This document shows positions 8,626 to 17,807 of a stretch of 42,274 nucleotides of DNA, in pieces. Where the stretch lies: positions 1 through 42,274 of the forward strand of contig JANYJP010000019.1 of assembly GCA_025358455.1 (NCBI GenBank). The letters are read 5' to 3'. This stretch comes from Bacteroidales bacterium (GTDB taxonomy: Bacteria > Bacteroidota > Bacteroidia > Bacteroidales > VadinHA17). The position numbers and the translations under genes were made by a program. Under the pieces are notes generated by a model. That model saw nothing but the letters and a program-made list of their open reading frames with translations, had not been told where the DNA came from and did no database searches. Every line of letters starts with the position of its first letter. The stretch's first letter is position 1.

Positions 8626-8809
8626 TAAGTAATATGTTAGTTGATAAATATTTTGAATTAATGATTTGTAAAGTTATTCTTTTTTTTAAGCGTCACTAAT
8701 TTTATAAAATTTAATTAATTTCCTTTACGCTGTGAATTTGAGTTTGTGAGGCTGAAAAAAAAATGTTATCTTACATAGATTTTTTGATCAAAGGAAAACC
8801 GCTAAGTAT

Positions 8810-10759
8810 ATGAGTTATATTAAGTTCGAAAAGAGTCAGGTTGTAAATCTGGAATTTTCTCTGGCGAGAGAAGTCATCAGAACAAACAGGGGTGGTTCTT
8901 ACTCCTGTGAAACCATAGTTGACTGTAATACCCGTAAATATCATGGATTACTCGTATGCCCTGTAGATCAGTTGGGTGGAGACAGATTTGTGCTTTTATC
9001 TTCTCTTGATGTTACAGTTTTAAACAATGACAAGAGTTTTAATATAGGGATAAGAAAATATAAGGGTGATTATTTCAGTCCCAAAGGACATAAATATATT
9101 GAGGATTTTAATGCTGATAATATACCATCAAGGATTTACAGAGTAGGGGGTGTTATTCTGAAGCAGGAAAGACTTCTGGTTCATTATGAAGAGCAGTTTC
9201 TTCTGAGATTTACTGTTCTTGAAGCATCAGAACCAATGAAAATTCAGATACGACCGTTTCTTGCATTCAGAAATATCCATCAGCTTACTCATGCCAACCT
9301 TTCAGCCGATACAAAGGTTGACCCTGTTGAAAACGGGATAAGATCAAGATTGTATGAGGGTTTTCCATATCTTAATATGCAATTTTCGACCAAAGTTGAA
9401 TTTGTGCATGTTCCGGACTGGTATCTTGGTATTGAATATCCTGAGGAGCAGAAGCGCGGTTATGATTATTCGGAGGACCTGTTCACCCCCGGATTTTTTG
9501 AGTTTAAAGCTAAAGAGGGAGATACGATTGTTTTCTCGGCTTCAACAAAAGAAGAGAAAACATCGGGATTAAAACAGAAATTTACAAAAACAGTTTCCGC
9601 TAAAACTCCCAGGGACAGCTTTATAAACTGTTTGCGGAACGCGGCGCAGCAGTTTGTTGAAAAAAGGGGAGGCAAGACTCTTATTATTGCAGGTTATCCA
9701 TGGTTTGGAGCATGGGGGAGAGATACTTTTATTGCTCTTCCGGGTCTTGCTCTTGCCAGGCACAAGCTCGGCCTTTACAGAGAAGTGCTTAACACCCAGG
9801 TTGGAAGAATGAAGGATGGCTTGTTTCCAAATATGGGTGATGCAGGTAATCCTGCATTTAATTCGGTTGATGCACCACTCTGGTTTTTCTGGACAGTTCA
9901 GCAGTATATGGAACAAGGTGGTTCTGATGGATGGGAGCGATATGGCGATGATGCAATCTCTGTACTTAATGCATATAAAAATGGAACAGCATTCAATATA
10001 CATATGAGGGATAACGGATTGATTTATGCTGATGCGCCGGGCAAATCACTTACATGGATGGATGCTGTAGTTGATGGAGTTCCTGTAACCCCTCGCAGAG
10101 GCTATGATGTAGAGATAAATGCACTGTGGTATAATGCAATCTGTTTCTCACTTGAAATGGCCCGAAAAAATAACGATAAAAAATTTGTAAGAGAATATGA
10201 GAAGCTTGCTGACCTGATAAAGAAATCATTTCTTGAGATATTCTGGGATGACAAAGTTGGCTACCTGGCTGATTATGTTAACGATGAAGAAGGAATAAAT
10301 CTGTTTGTCAGACCAAATATGGTAATAGCTGTTTCTCTTCCATATTCGATGCTTGATAAAGACCAGATGAAAAAAGTTCTGGATATTGCAGATAAAGATT
10401 TAGTAACTGTAAGAGGGTTGAGAACTCTATCCCCGCGAAATAAACTATACAAAGGAATATATAAAGGGAATCAGGAAGAGCGCGATAATGCTTATCATCA
10501 GGGAACAGTTTGGCCCTGGTTATTGGGTCCGTTTTGTGAGGGATGGTTGAAGGTATATGGAATACAGGGAATCCAGAAAGTCAAAAACCTGATTTTTGGT
10601 CTTGAAGAGGTTATGAGTGAGCATGGGATAAGCAGTATTTCCGAAATATATGACGGAGATCCGCCTCATTTACCGCAGGGAGCTATCTCACAGGCCTGGA
10701 GTGTTGGAGAGGTTCTGCGAATAATCGACCTGCTTGAAAATAAGTATGCAAATCAATAA
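8810..10759 (+). CDS. Amylo-alpha-1,6-glucosidase (GH133 glycogen debranching enzyme)
   Basis: A cytoplasmic enzyme of 649 residues predicted to remove alpha-1,6 branch stubs from glycogen. The N-terminal beta-sandwich (about 1-270) opens with NRGGSYSCETIVDCNTRKYHGLLV. The C-terminal (alpha/alpha)6 catalytic domain shows WFGAWGRDTFIALPGL near residue 300, TWMDAVVDGVPVTPRRGYDVEINALWYN, and AYHQGTVWPWLLGPF. These are standard GH133 signatures, and the length is normal. It is first of four rightward genes (GT4, GH57, GT3-GT35), with 12 bases to the next, so it belongs to the glycogen operon. The equivalent debranching/GT4/GH57 trio is common in Bacteroides. Confidence 0.92.
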   Translation: MSYIKFEKSQVVNLEFSLAREVIRTNRGGSYSCETIVDCNTRKYHGLLVCPVDQLGGDRFVLLSSLDVTVLNNDKSFNIGIRKYKGDYFSPKGHKYIEDFNADNIPSRIYRVGGVILKQERLLVHYEEQFLLRFTVLEASEPMKIQIRPFLAFRNIHQLTHANLSADTKVDPVENGIRSRLYEGFPYLNMQFSTKVEFVHVPDWYLGIEYPEEQKRGYDYSEDLFTPGFFEFKAKEGDTIVFSASTKEEKTSGLKQKFTKTVSAKTPRDSFINCLRNAAQQFVEKRGGKTLIIAGYPWFGAWGRDTFIALPGLALARHKLGLYREVLNTQVGRMKDGLFPNMGDAGNPAFNSVDAPLWFFWTVQQYMEQGGSDGWERYGDDAISVLNAYKNGTAFNIHMRDNGLIYADAPGKSLTWMDAVVDGVPVTPRRGYDVEINALWYNAICFSLEMARKNNDKKFVREYEKLADLIKKSFLEIFWDDKVGYLADYVNDEEGINLFVRPNMVIAVSLPYSMLDKDQMKKVLDIADKDLVTVRGLRTLSPRNKLYKGIYKGNQEERDNAYHQGTVWPWLLGPFCEGWLKVYGIQGIQKVKNLIFGLEEVMSEHGISSISEIYDGDPPHLPQGAISQAWSVGEVLRIIDLLENKYANQ

Positions 10760-10771
10760 TAAACGTAAGAT

Positions 10772-12070
10772 ATGCGTGTGTTAATGTTTGGATGGGAATT
10801 TCCGCCACATATCTCAGGAGGATTGGGTACTGCAAGCTATGGTTTAACCAAAGGCATGGCAACCCTCGATGACCTGGAAGTGATCTTTGTTGTGCCAAAA
10901 GCATGGGGTGATGAGGAACAAAGCAATGTCAGACTTATTGGAGCAAACAAAGTTCCGGTAGCATATAAGAATGTTACGTATAAAGGATTCAGGCGCCCAA
11001 TTGAAAAGATTGAAGTGTCCTCCAGAATCGTTCCATATACCGACCCGGAAAATTTCTGGAAAATGACCAGGTCAGAAGTATCGGGTTATAATTTTTTTGT
11101 GCAGACTAACAGCAAAGGCTTAGTGGATTTTTCGGGGAAGTATGACTGTTCACTGATGGACGAGATATACAAATATTCTGTTGTAGCATCCATAATAGCA
11201 GAAGAAAATGATTTTGACATCATTCATGCCCACGACTGGCTGGCTTATCCGGCCGGAATAGCTGCTATGGAGGTGTCAGGTAAACCTCTTGTTATCCATG
11301 TACACGCGACTGACTTTGACCGCAGCGGGGGTAGTGTAAATCCTGATGTATATCGTATCGAAAAGAACGGTATGGATGCAGCCTCCAAAATAATTACTGT
11401 CAGCAACCTCACCAGAGATATCGTTATAAATAAGTATAATATTCACCCTGATAAGGTTGAGACGGTTTATAATGCAGTGGAACCTGTTACTATCCCTGAA
11501 AATCTGATCCTCAAAAAGGGTTTTGACGAAAAGGTTGTCACTTTTCTGGGACGTATAACAATGCAGAAAGGACCGGAGTATTTCATTGAAGCCGCAAATA
11601 AGGTTCTGAAGGTTATGAATAATGTCAGGTTTGTCATGGCAGGGTCAGGCGATATGATGGAAAAAATGATGCGAAGGGCTGCAGCACTTAAAATCACCGA
11701 CCGTTTCCATTTTACAGGCTTTCTTAAAGGTCCGGATGTATTCACAATGCTTGACATGAGCGATGTCTACATTATGCCATCAGTATCTGAACCATTCGGC
11801 ATATCTCCTCTTGAAGCCATGCAGTCGAATGTTCCGGTTATAATAAGTAAACAGTCCGGAGTAGCAGAGATTCTTACACATGCCGTAAAAACTGATTTCT
11901 GGGATATTGATGCCATTGCTGATGCAATTTACGGGATACTAAATTACCCGGCCTTGTCTAATATGTTTATACGTAACGGGAAAGAGGAGGTTATCAGACT
12001 AAAATGGGATAATTCAGCCCGTCATGTCAGGGATATATATTACAAAGTGATTGAGAATTATAAGTTTTAA
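10772..12070 (+). CDS. GT4 glycosyltransferase, probable alpha-glucan synthase
   Basis: A 432-residue GT-B enzyme. The N-terminal acceptor domain begins MRVLMFGWEFPPHISGGLGTA, whose SGGLG loop is like glycogen synthases and other retaining glucosyltransferases. The donor domain has FLGRITMQKGPEYFIEA, then EPFGISPLE, whose E340 and E348 give the E-x7-E donor-binding signature. No signal peptide is present. It sits between the debranching enzyme and the GH57 amylase with gaps of 12 and 3 bases, so alpha-glucan synthesis or primer formation is the likely role. The operon also encodes a GT3 synthase domain, so the two synthases may divide initiation and elongation. That division is inference. Confidence 0.82.
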   Translation: MRVLMFGWEFPPHISGGLGTASYGLTKGMATLDDLEVIFVVPKAWGDEEQSNVRLIGANKVPVAYKNVTYKGFRRPIEKIEVSSRIVPYTDPENFWKMTRSEVSGYNFFVQTNSKGLVDFSGKYDCSLMDEIYKYSVVASIIAEENDFDIIHAHDWLAYPAGIAAMEVSGKPLVIHVHATDFDRSGGSVNPDVYRIEKNGMDAASKIITVSNLTRDIVINKYNIHPDKVETVYNAVEPVTIPENLILKKGFDEKVVTFLGRITMQKGPEYFIEAANKVLKVMNNVRFVMAGSGDMMEKMMRRAAALKITDRFHFTGFLKGPDVFTMLDMSDVYIMPSVSEPFGISPLEAMQSNVPVIISKQSGVAEILTHAVKTDFWDIDAIADAIYGILNYPALSNMFIRNGKEEVIRLKWDNSARHVRDIYYKVIENYKF

Positions 12071-12073
12071 GAT

Positions 12074-13555
12074 ATGAGTGTTTCAAGTAAAAAAGCAATT
12101 TGCTTCTATTTTCAGGTCCATCAGCCATTCCGGCTCAAGCGATACAGATTTTTTGACCTTGGCCACGATCATTATTATTATGATGATTATTCTAATGAAT
12201 CTATTATGAGAAAGGTTGCAGAGAAGTGTTATATCCCTGCCAATAATATTATTCTGGAACTTATAGAGAAGCATAAGGGGAAATTTAAAGTTACTTTCTC
12301 CCTTTCAGGGCTTGTGATTAACCAGTTCAGGCTATATGCACCTGAGGTTCTTGAATCGTTTAAAAGACTTGCAGAAACAGGCATGGTAGAGTTTCTGGCT
12401 GAAACCAGTTCACATTCATTAGCTTCGCTCAAGAGCAGGAGTGAATTTGAACGACAGGTAATAAACCATAAGGAAATGATTAAAGAGTTCCTTGGTGTTG
12501 AGGCAACCTCCTTCCGTAACACCGAGTTGATTTATTCTGATGTTATTGGTTCCTGGGTAGCCGATATGGGATTTAAGTCCATTATGACTGAAGGAGCTAA
12601 GCATGTTTTAGGATGGAAGAGTCCGAACTTCTTGTATTGTAACTCATTAAACCCTCGCCTTAAAGTATTTCTGAGAAACTTTACTCTAAGTGATGATATT
12701 GCTTTCAGATTTTCAAACCGGGGCTGGAATGCATGGCCTCTTACAGCAGATAAATATGCCTCCTGGATAAATAAACTTGCACCTAAAAGCGAACTTCTGA
12801 ACATTTTTCTTGATTATGAGACTTTCGGAGAACATAACTGGAAAGAGTCAGGGATATTTGATTTTCTAAGTCATATGCCAGGTGCAATACTGAAGAAAAC
12901 ACCATTCCGTTTTATGACACCCAGTGAGATATCAGATACATTGCAGCCAGTATCTGCAATTAATGTTCCTTCTACAATCTCCTGGGCAGATGAAGAACGC
13001 GACATCACAGCATGGCATGGTAATGAACTCCAGGTAGCAGCCCTTGATAAATTATACAGCCTTGCCGGTAAAGTTAATAGATGTGATGACGTTCAGATAA
13101 AGAAGGATTGGGATTACCTTCAGTCGAGCGACCATTTTTATTATATGGCAACCAAGTTTTTTTCCGACGGAGCTGTACACGCATATTTCAATCCATACGA
13201 AACGCCATATGATGCATTTATGAATTATATGAATGTACTAAGCGATTTTGAGATAAGACTAAAGAAATTTTTTCCTGATACCGCTGAACAGGATCAGATT
13301 TTTAAACTGGGAGCACAGGTTATTGAGAAGGATATGCTCATCGAAAAACAGGTTGCTGAGATAGGGAGACTTACAAAAAAAGCAGGCAGAAAAACTTTGA
13401 AGTCAAAGGCTAAATCTAAGGAAGAACCTATTTTCGAAATTGAAGCTGTTAAAACCAAAAATCAACTTAAGGAAACGAAGAGCCCGTTAAAGAATGTAGC
13501 AAAAGCTTCAAGTAAGAAACCAACCCGGAAAGCTACAAGGAGCAAAAAGGCTTAA
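12074..13555 (+). CDS. GH57 alpha-amylase-type glycosidase with basic C-terminal tail
   Basis: A cytoplasmic GH57 enzyme of 493 residues acting on alpha-glucans. GH57 conserved regions are visible: YFQVHQPFRLKRY near the start, FSLSGLVINQF, AETSSHSLASL, FRNTELIYS with candidate nucleophile E151, and FLDYETFGEH with candidate acid/base D247. The fold ends near residue 415. The last 70 residues are lysine- and alanine-rich (KKAGRK, KSKAKSK, KKPTRKATRSKKA), low in complexity and outside the GH57 fold. It starts three bases after the GT4 gene and precedes the synthase-phosphorylase fusion. It could act as an amylase, 4-alpha-glucanotransferase or branching enzyme; the sequence does not decide this. 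Confidence 0.85.
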   Translation: MSVSSKKAICFYFQVHQPFRLKRYRFFDLGHDHYYYDDYSNESIMRKVAEKCYIPANNIILELIEKHKGKFKVTFSLSGLVINQFRLYAPEVLESFKRLAETGMVEFLAETSSHSLASLKSRSEFERQVINHKEMIKEFLGVEATSFRNTELIYSDVIGSWVADMGFKSIMTEGAKHVLGWKSPNFLYCNSLNPRLKVFLRNFTLSDDIAFRFSNRGWNAWPLTADKYASWINKLAPKSELLNIFLDYETFGEHNWKESGIFDFLSHMPGAILKKTPFRFMTPSEISDTLQPVSAINVPSTISWADEERDITAWHGNELQVAALDKLYSLAGKVNRCDDVQIKKDWDYLQSSDHFYYMATKFFSDGAVHAYFNPYETPYDAFMNYMNVLSDFEIRLKKFFPDTAEQDQIFKLGAQVIEKDMLIEKQVAEIGRLTKKAGRKTLKSKAKSKEEPIFEIEAVKTKNQLKETKSPLKNVAKASSKKPTRKATRSKKA

Positions 13556-13583
13556 TAATAATCTGAAAAAATAATTACTGAAA

Positions 13584-16500
13584 ATGAAGGTTGAATTTCT
13601 ATTTGAAACCAGTTGGGAAGTTTGCAACAAGGTTGGGGGTATACATACGGTAATCTCAACAAAAGCGCTTAAAATCAAAAATGTAATAGGTGATAATTAT
13701 ATTCTTATTGGGCCTGACGTCTGGAGAGAAGAAATTACGAATCCGGAATTCATTCCGGATGAAACGCTTTTTGTGGAGTGGAGAGAAAGAGCTGCCTCTG
13801 AAGGATTAAGAGTTAAGACCGGAAGATGGAATATTGCCGGAAAACCTATAGTTTTTCTGATAGATTTTACTCCATATTTTGGACAGCAGAATGAAATATT
13901 TGCAGGATTCTGGGAAGCATATAAACTTGATAGTATTACCGGTCAGTGGGATTATATGGAGCCAGCTTTATTCGGATATGCTGCAGGTAAGCTTATTGAG
14001 AGCTTTACTTCATTTTATCATGAATATCATAATACGATAGCCCAGTTTCATGAATGGATGACTGGAACAGGAATTTTGTACCTGAAAAAATTTGCACCAT
14101 GGGTTGCTACATCCTTCACAACACATGCAACTGTACTCGGTAGATGCATTGCCGGGAACAATCGTCCGCTTTATGGCAAAATGGAAGAATATAACCCTAT
14201 CCAAATTGCGCGCGAATTCAATGTTGTAGCAAAACAATCGCTCGAAAAGATTGCGGCTGCCGAGGCAGATGTTTTTACAACTGTTAGTGAAATTACTTCC
14301 AGAGAGTGCAGTCACTTTCTTGGGAAAGATGTTGATATAGTTACCCCAAATGGGTTCGAAGATTCTTTTGTTCCACCAAATGACAGATTTGAGGAAACAA
14401 GGAATAACGCCAGATTAAAACTGAAAAAGGTTGCTGAGGCAGTTCTTGGTTATTCATTATCAAAAGATTGTGTCTTTCTGGTTAACAGCGGACGATATGA
14501 ATTCAGAAATAAGGGAGTTGATATTTTTATTGATTCTCTTGCCGGGCTGGAAATGGAAGATAAAATTAATAAAGAATGTGTTGCCTTCTTTCTTATACCT
14601 GCCTACAATAAAGGACCACGGAAGGATATAGTTGACATCCTTTATAATAATGGGCCACAAAATGACGGCGACAAATATCTTACTCATAGTCTGCATTACC
14701 CCCTGACTGATCCTATTTTGCTTAAGGTCGCAGCTCATAACCTGAATAATAGTCAGGATTCAAAGGTTAAGATCATTTTTGTTCCTTCGTATCTGAACGG
14801 TAACGATGGTATTTTTAATATGCCATATTTCGACCTGCTAATAGGATTTGACCTTTCAGTTTTTCCATCATATTATGAACCATGGGGATACACTCCTCTG
14901 GAGAGTCTCATGTTCTCAATTCCAACACTGACAACGTCTCTTTCAGGGTTCGGACTATGGGTTAAAAACTATTTTGAAAATCCCGGGAATGGTATTTCGG
15001 TGGTAGAAAGGACTGATATCAACGAAACTAAAGTTATTTCTGATATCAGCAATTTCATGTCGATGTTTATCAGACTAAATGAGGCTGAGGTAAATGAAGC
15101 ACGAAAGAAAGCACATGAAGTATCAAGAATTGCCCTGTGGGATAACCTGGTTACTCATTATCTCACTGCATATGAAATGGCACTTGTACACAGCAGTGAA
15201 AGAAGGGATGAACCCCGGGAATTTATTAAGTTCATTGAGACTCCGGGATTACACGTTCGCAAACCGCATCAGGTACCTGTATGGAAAGATATTTATGTTC
15301 AGAGCGATGTCCCGGATAAATTATCCGGGCTGAAGGAAATCTCAAATAATCTGTGGTGGTCCTGGAACTCAGAGGCTGAATCATTATTCAAAAGCATGGA
15401 TCCGTCTCTCTGGGATCAGGTTCAGCATAATCCCAAACTTCTTCTTGAAAAGATTGATTATAAACGACTTCTGGTACTTGAGGACGATGAGGATTTTGTA
15501 GCTGAATTGAAAAGGATTTATGATCTTTTCAGGGCACATATCGATCGTCCTGATATACCCGGACTACCTTCAATCGGATATTTCAGTATGGAGTTTGGTA
15601 TACATCCCTGCCTGAAGATATACTCCGGCGGTTTGGGGATCCTTGCAGGCGATTATCTTAAGGAAGCCAGTGATTCAAATTTGAAAATTACCGGAGTAGG
15701 GTTGCTTTACAGGTATGGTTATTTCAAACAAAAACTTGGTCCCAGAGGTGAACAGCTTTCAATATATGATGCTGAAGAGTTTTCCAGACTTCCGATCAGC
15801 CCTGTAAAAGACTCTTCTGGTAACCAGCTTATTGTAAGTCTGGCATGGCCGGGGAGAACAGTAAAAATCCGCGTTTGGGAAGCTATGGTAGGGAAAGTAA
15901 GACTGGTGCTTCTTGATACTGATTTTGATGATAATTTACCGGAGGAAAGAACAGTTACTCATTATTTGTATGGAGGTGACAATGAAAACAGGCTACGTCA
16001 GGAACTTATTCTGGGTATTGGTGGGATAAGAGCCCTTGAGGCAATGGGTTTGCGACCAAATATTTACCACAGTAATGAAGGGCATTCGGCATTTATCAGT
16101 CTTGAAAGACTAAGAATGTTTATCAGTGAGCTTCATCTTACATTTAATCAGGCAATTGAAATTGTCAGGTCATCGACACTTTTTACAACACATACTCCGG
16201 TACCAGCAGGCCATGATGCTTTTGATGAAGATCTTCTCCGTAAGTATATTTCTCACTATCACACCCGGCTTGCAATATCCTGGGTTGAGTTAATGACACT
16301 GGGTCAATGTGAGGGTGATCCTGATAAGAAATTTAACATGAGCTTCCTTGCTACTCGTATGTCGCAGGAGGTGAATGGCGTCAGCAAGCTTCATGGAGAA
16401 GTAAGTCAGGGGATGTTTAATAAATTATGGCCCGGTTATCTTAAAGAAGAATTATTTATAGGATATGTAACCAACGGAGTTCATCATCCAACCTGGACAG

Positions 16501-17807
16501 CTCCCGAATGGAGAGAGATATACAGGGAGCTAACCGGAAGTGTAAATTTTGATCAGACCGACAGATCCTTATGGGAAAAGCTTTACAATCTAGAGGATAA
16601 AAAGATCTATGAAGTTAAAACCGGTCTTAAAAAGAACCTGTTTTCAAATATCAGGAAACGCCTTCAGGCTGAAATGATAGAAAAACATGTTAGCCCGCGT
16701 ACCTTACTAAATGTCAGCAACCATCTTGATGAAAAAGCCCTTACAATAGGATTTGCCAGGAGGTTCGCAACATACAAAAGAGCATCTTTGCTTTTCAGAG
16801 ATCTTGACAGGCTTGACAGGATAGTAAATAATCCGGCTAAACCGGTACAATTTATTTATGCAGGCAAGGCACATCCCAATGATGGTGGAGGACAGGATCT
16901 TATAAAAAGGATTTTCGAAATATCTCAAATGCCACGATTTTCCGGTAAAGTAATATTTCTTGAGAATTATGACATTGAACTGGCTAAATACCTTGTAAGA
17001 GGTGTTGATATCTGGCTTAATACTCCAACAAGACCTCTTGAAGCTTCAGGAACAAGCGGTGAGAAGGCCGTTATGAACGGAACAATTCATTTCAGTGTCC
17101 TTGACGGATGGTGGGTTGAAGGGTACAGAGCTTTTGCAGGCTGGGCTTTACCAAAGAAAAGAACTTTTGAAAACCAGGATCTTCAGGATGACATTGATGC
17201 GGAAACTATTTACAACATGCTGGAGTTTGAAATAGTTCCGGCATACTATGCCTTTAATCCACAGGGGGTGCCCGTTGAATGGATAAGCCTGGTGAAAAAT
17301 ACAATGGTAAAAATTGCACCTGAATTTACGGCGAAAAGAATGATAGACGATTACTATGAAAAATATTACAACAAACTTTTTATTCGTAATAAATATCTGA
17401 TTGACAATAATTTTGAAAAAGCAAAAGAACTTGCTGCCTGGAAGCAGTCAATAAGAGAGGAGTGGGATAATATTGAGGTATTGAATTATAGTTTTGAAAA
17501 GGCAGGAGAAAATGTTTACCGGTCAGGTCATGATTACAGAGCGGAAATTGCCCTTGATGTTAAAAAAATCCCTAAAGAGAATGTTGGAGTGGAATTCATT
17601 ATCACTCACATGGGTAAACATGGTGAATATGAGTTCGTTGCAAGTGAAGAATTTAAACTTATAAGCTGCAAAAGCGGGAAATGTCTTTATAGGGCAAATC
17701 TTGTTCCTGAAAAAGCCGGATCGTTCTTTTATGGTATAAGAATTTACCCGAAACATAAGGATCTGCCTCATAAACAGGATTTTTATCTTCTGCGCTGGAT
17801 TGACTAA
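13584..17807 (+). CDS. GT3 glycogen synthase fused to GT35 alpha-glucan phosphorylase
   Basis: A two-enzyme polypeptide of 1407 residues. Residues 1 to about 550 are a eukaryote-type GT3 glycogen synthase: ETSWEVCNKVGGIHTVIS near the start, and FPSYYEPWGYTPLE with E432 and E440 as the E-x7-E donor site. Residues from about 565 form an alpha-glucan phosphorylase with a DUF3417-like entry (EISNNLWWSWNSEAESLF), IGYFSMEFGIHPCLKIYSGG, and EASGTSGEKAVMNG, where K1161 is the expected pyridoxal-phosphate lysine. A beta-rich tail ends the protein. One half builds and the other phosphorolyses the same polymer. Comparable fusions occur in other Bacteroidota and are often named only as phosphorylase. It is the last gene of the glycogen operon. 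Confidence 0.9.
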   Translation: MKVEFLFETSWEVCNKVGGIHTVISTKALKIKNVIGDNYILIGPDVWREEITNPEFIPDETLFVEWRERAASEGLRVKTGRWNIAGKPIVFLIDFTPYFGQQNEIFAGFWEAYKLDSITGQWDYMEPALFGYAAGKLIESFTSFYHEYHNTIAQFHEWMTGTGILYLKKFAPWVATSFTTHATVLGRCIAGNNRPLYGKMEEYNPIQIAREFNVVAKQSLEKIAAAEADVFTTVSEITSRECSHFLGKDVDIVTPNGFEDSFVPPNDRFEETRNNARLKLKKVAEAVLGYSLSKDCVFLVNSGRYEFRNKGVDIFIDSLAGLEMEDKINKECVAFFLIPAYNKGPRKDIVDILYNNGPQNDGDKYLTHSLHYPLTDPILLKVAAHNLNNSQDSKVKIIFVPSYLNGNDGIFNMPYFDLLIGFDLSVFPSYYEPWGYTPLESLMFSIPTLTTSLSGFGLWVKNYFENPGNGISVVERTDINETKVISDISNFMSMFIRLNEAEVNEARKKAHEVSRIALWDNLVTHYLTAYEMALVHSSERRDEPREFIKFIETPGLHVRKPHQVPVWKDIYVQSDVPDKLSGLKEISNNLWWSWNSEAESLFKSMDPSLWDQVQHNPKLLLEKIDYKRLLVLEDDEDFVAELKRIYDLFRAHIDRPDIPGLPSIGYFSMEFGIHPCLKIYSGGLGILAGDYLKEASDSNLKITGVGLLYRYGYFKQKLGPRGEQLSIYDAEEFSRLPISPVKDSSGNQLIVSLAWPGRTVKIRVWEAMVGKVRLVLLDTDFDDNLPEERTVTHYLYGGDNENRLRQELILGIGGIRALEAMGLRPNIYHSNEGHSAFISLERLRMFISELHLTFNQAIEIVRSSTLFTTHTPVPAGHDAFDEDLLRKYISHYHTRLAISWVELMTLGQCEGDPDKKFNMSFLATRMSQEVNGVSKLHGEVSQGMFNKLWPGYLKEELFIGYVTNGVHHPTWTAPEWREIYRELTGSVNFDQTDRSLWEKLYNLEDKKIYEVKTGLKKNLFSNIRKRLQAEMIEKHVSPRTLLNVSNHLDEKALTIGFARRFATYKRASLLFRDLDRLDRIVNNPAKPVQFIYAGKAHPNDGGGQDLIKRIFEISQMPRFSGKVIFLENYDIELAKYLVRGVDIWLNTPTRPLEASGTSGEKAVMNGTIHFSVLDGWWVEGYRAFAGWALPKKRTFENQDLQDDIDAETIYNMLEFEIVPAYYAFNPQGVPVEWISLVKNTMVKIAPEFTAKRMIDDYYEKYYNKLFIRNKYLIDNNFEKAKELAAWKQSIREEWDNIEVLNYSFEKAGENVYRSGHDYRAEIALDVKKIPKENVGVEFIITHMGKHGEYEFVASEEFKLISCKSGKCLYRANLVPEKAGSFFYGIRIYPKHKDLPHKQDFYLLRWID

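Noticed and set aside
12083-12804. Several minus-strand open frames opposite the GH57 gene.
   Set aside because: They are low-similarity shadows of a gene with clear GH57 motifs.
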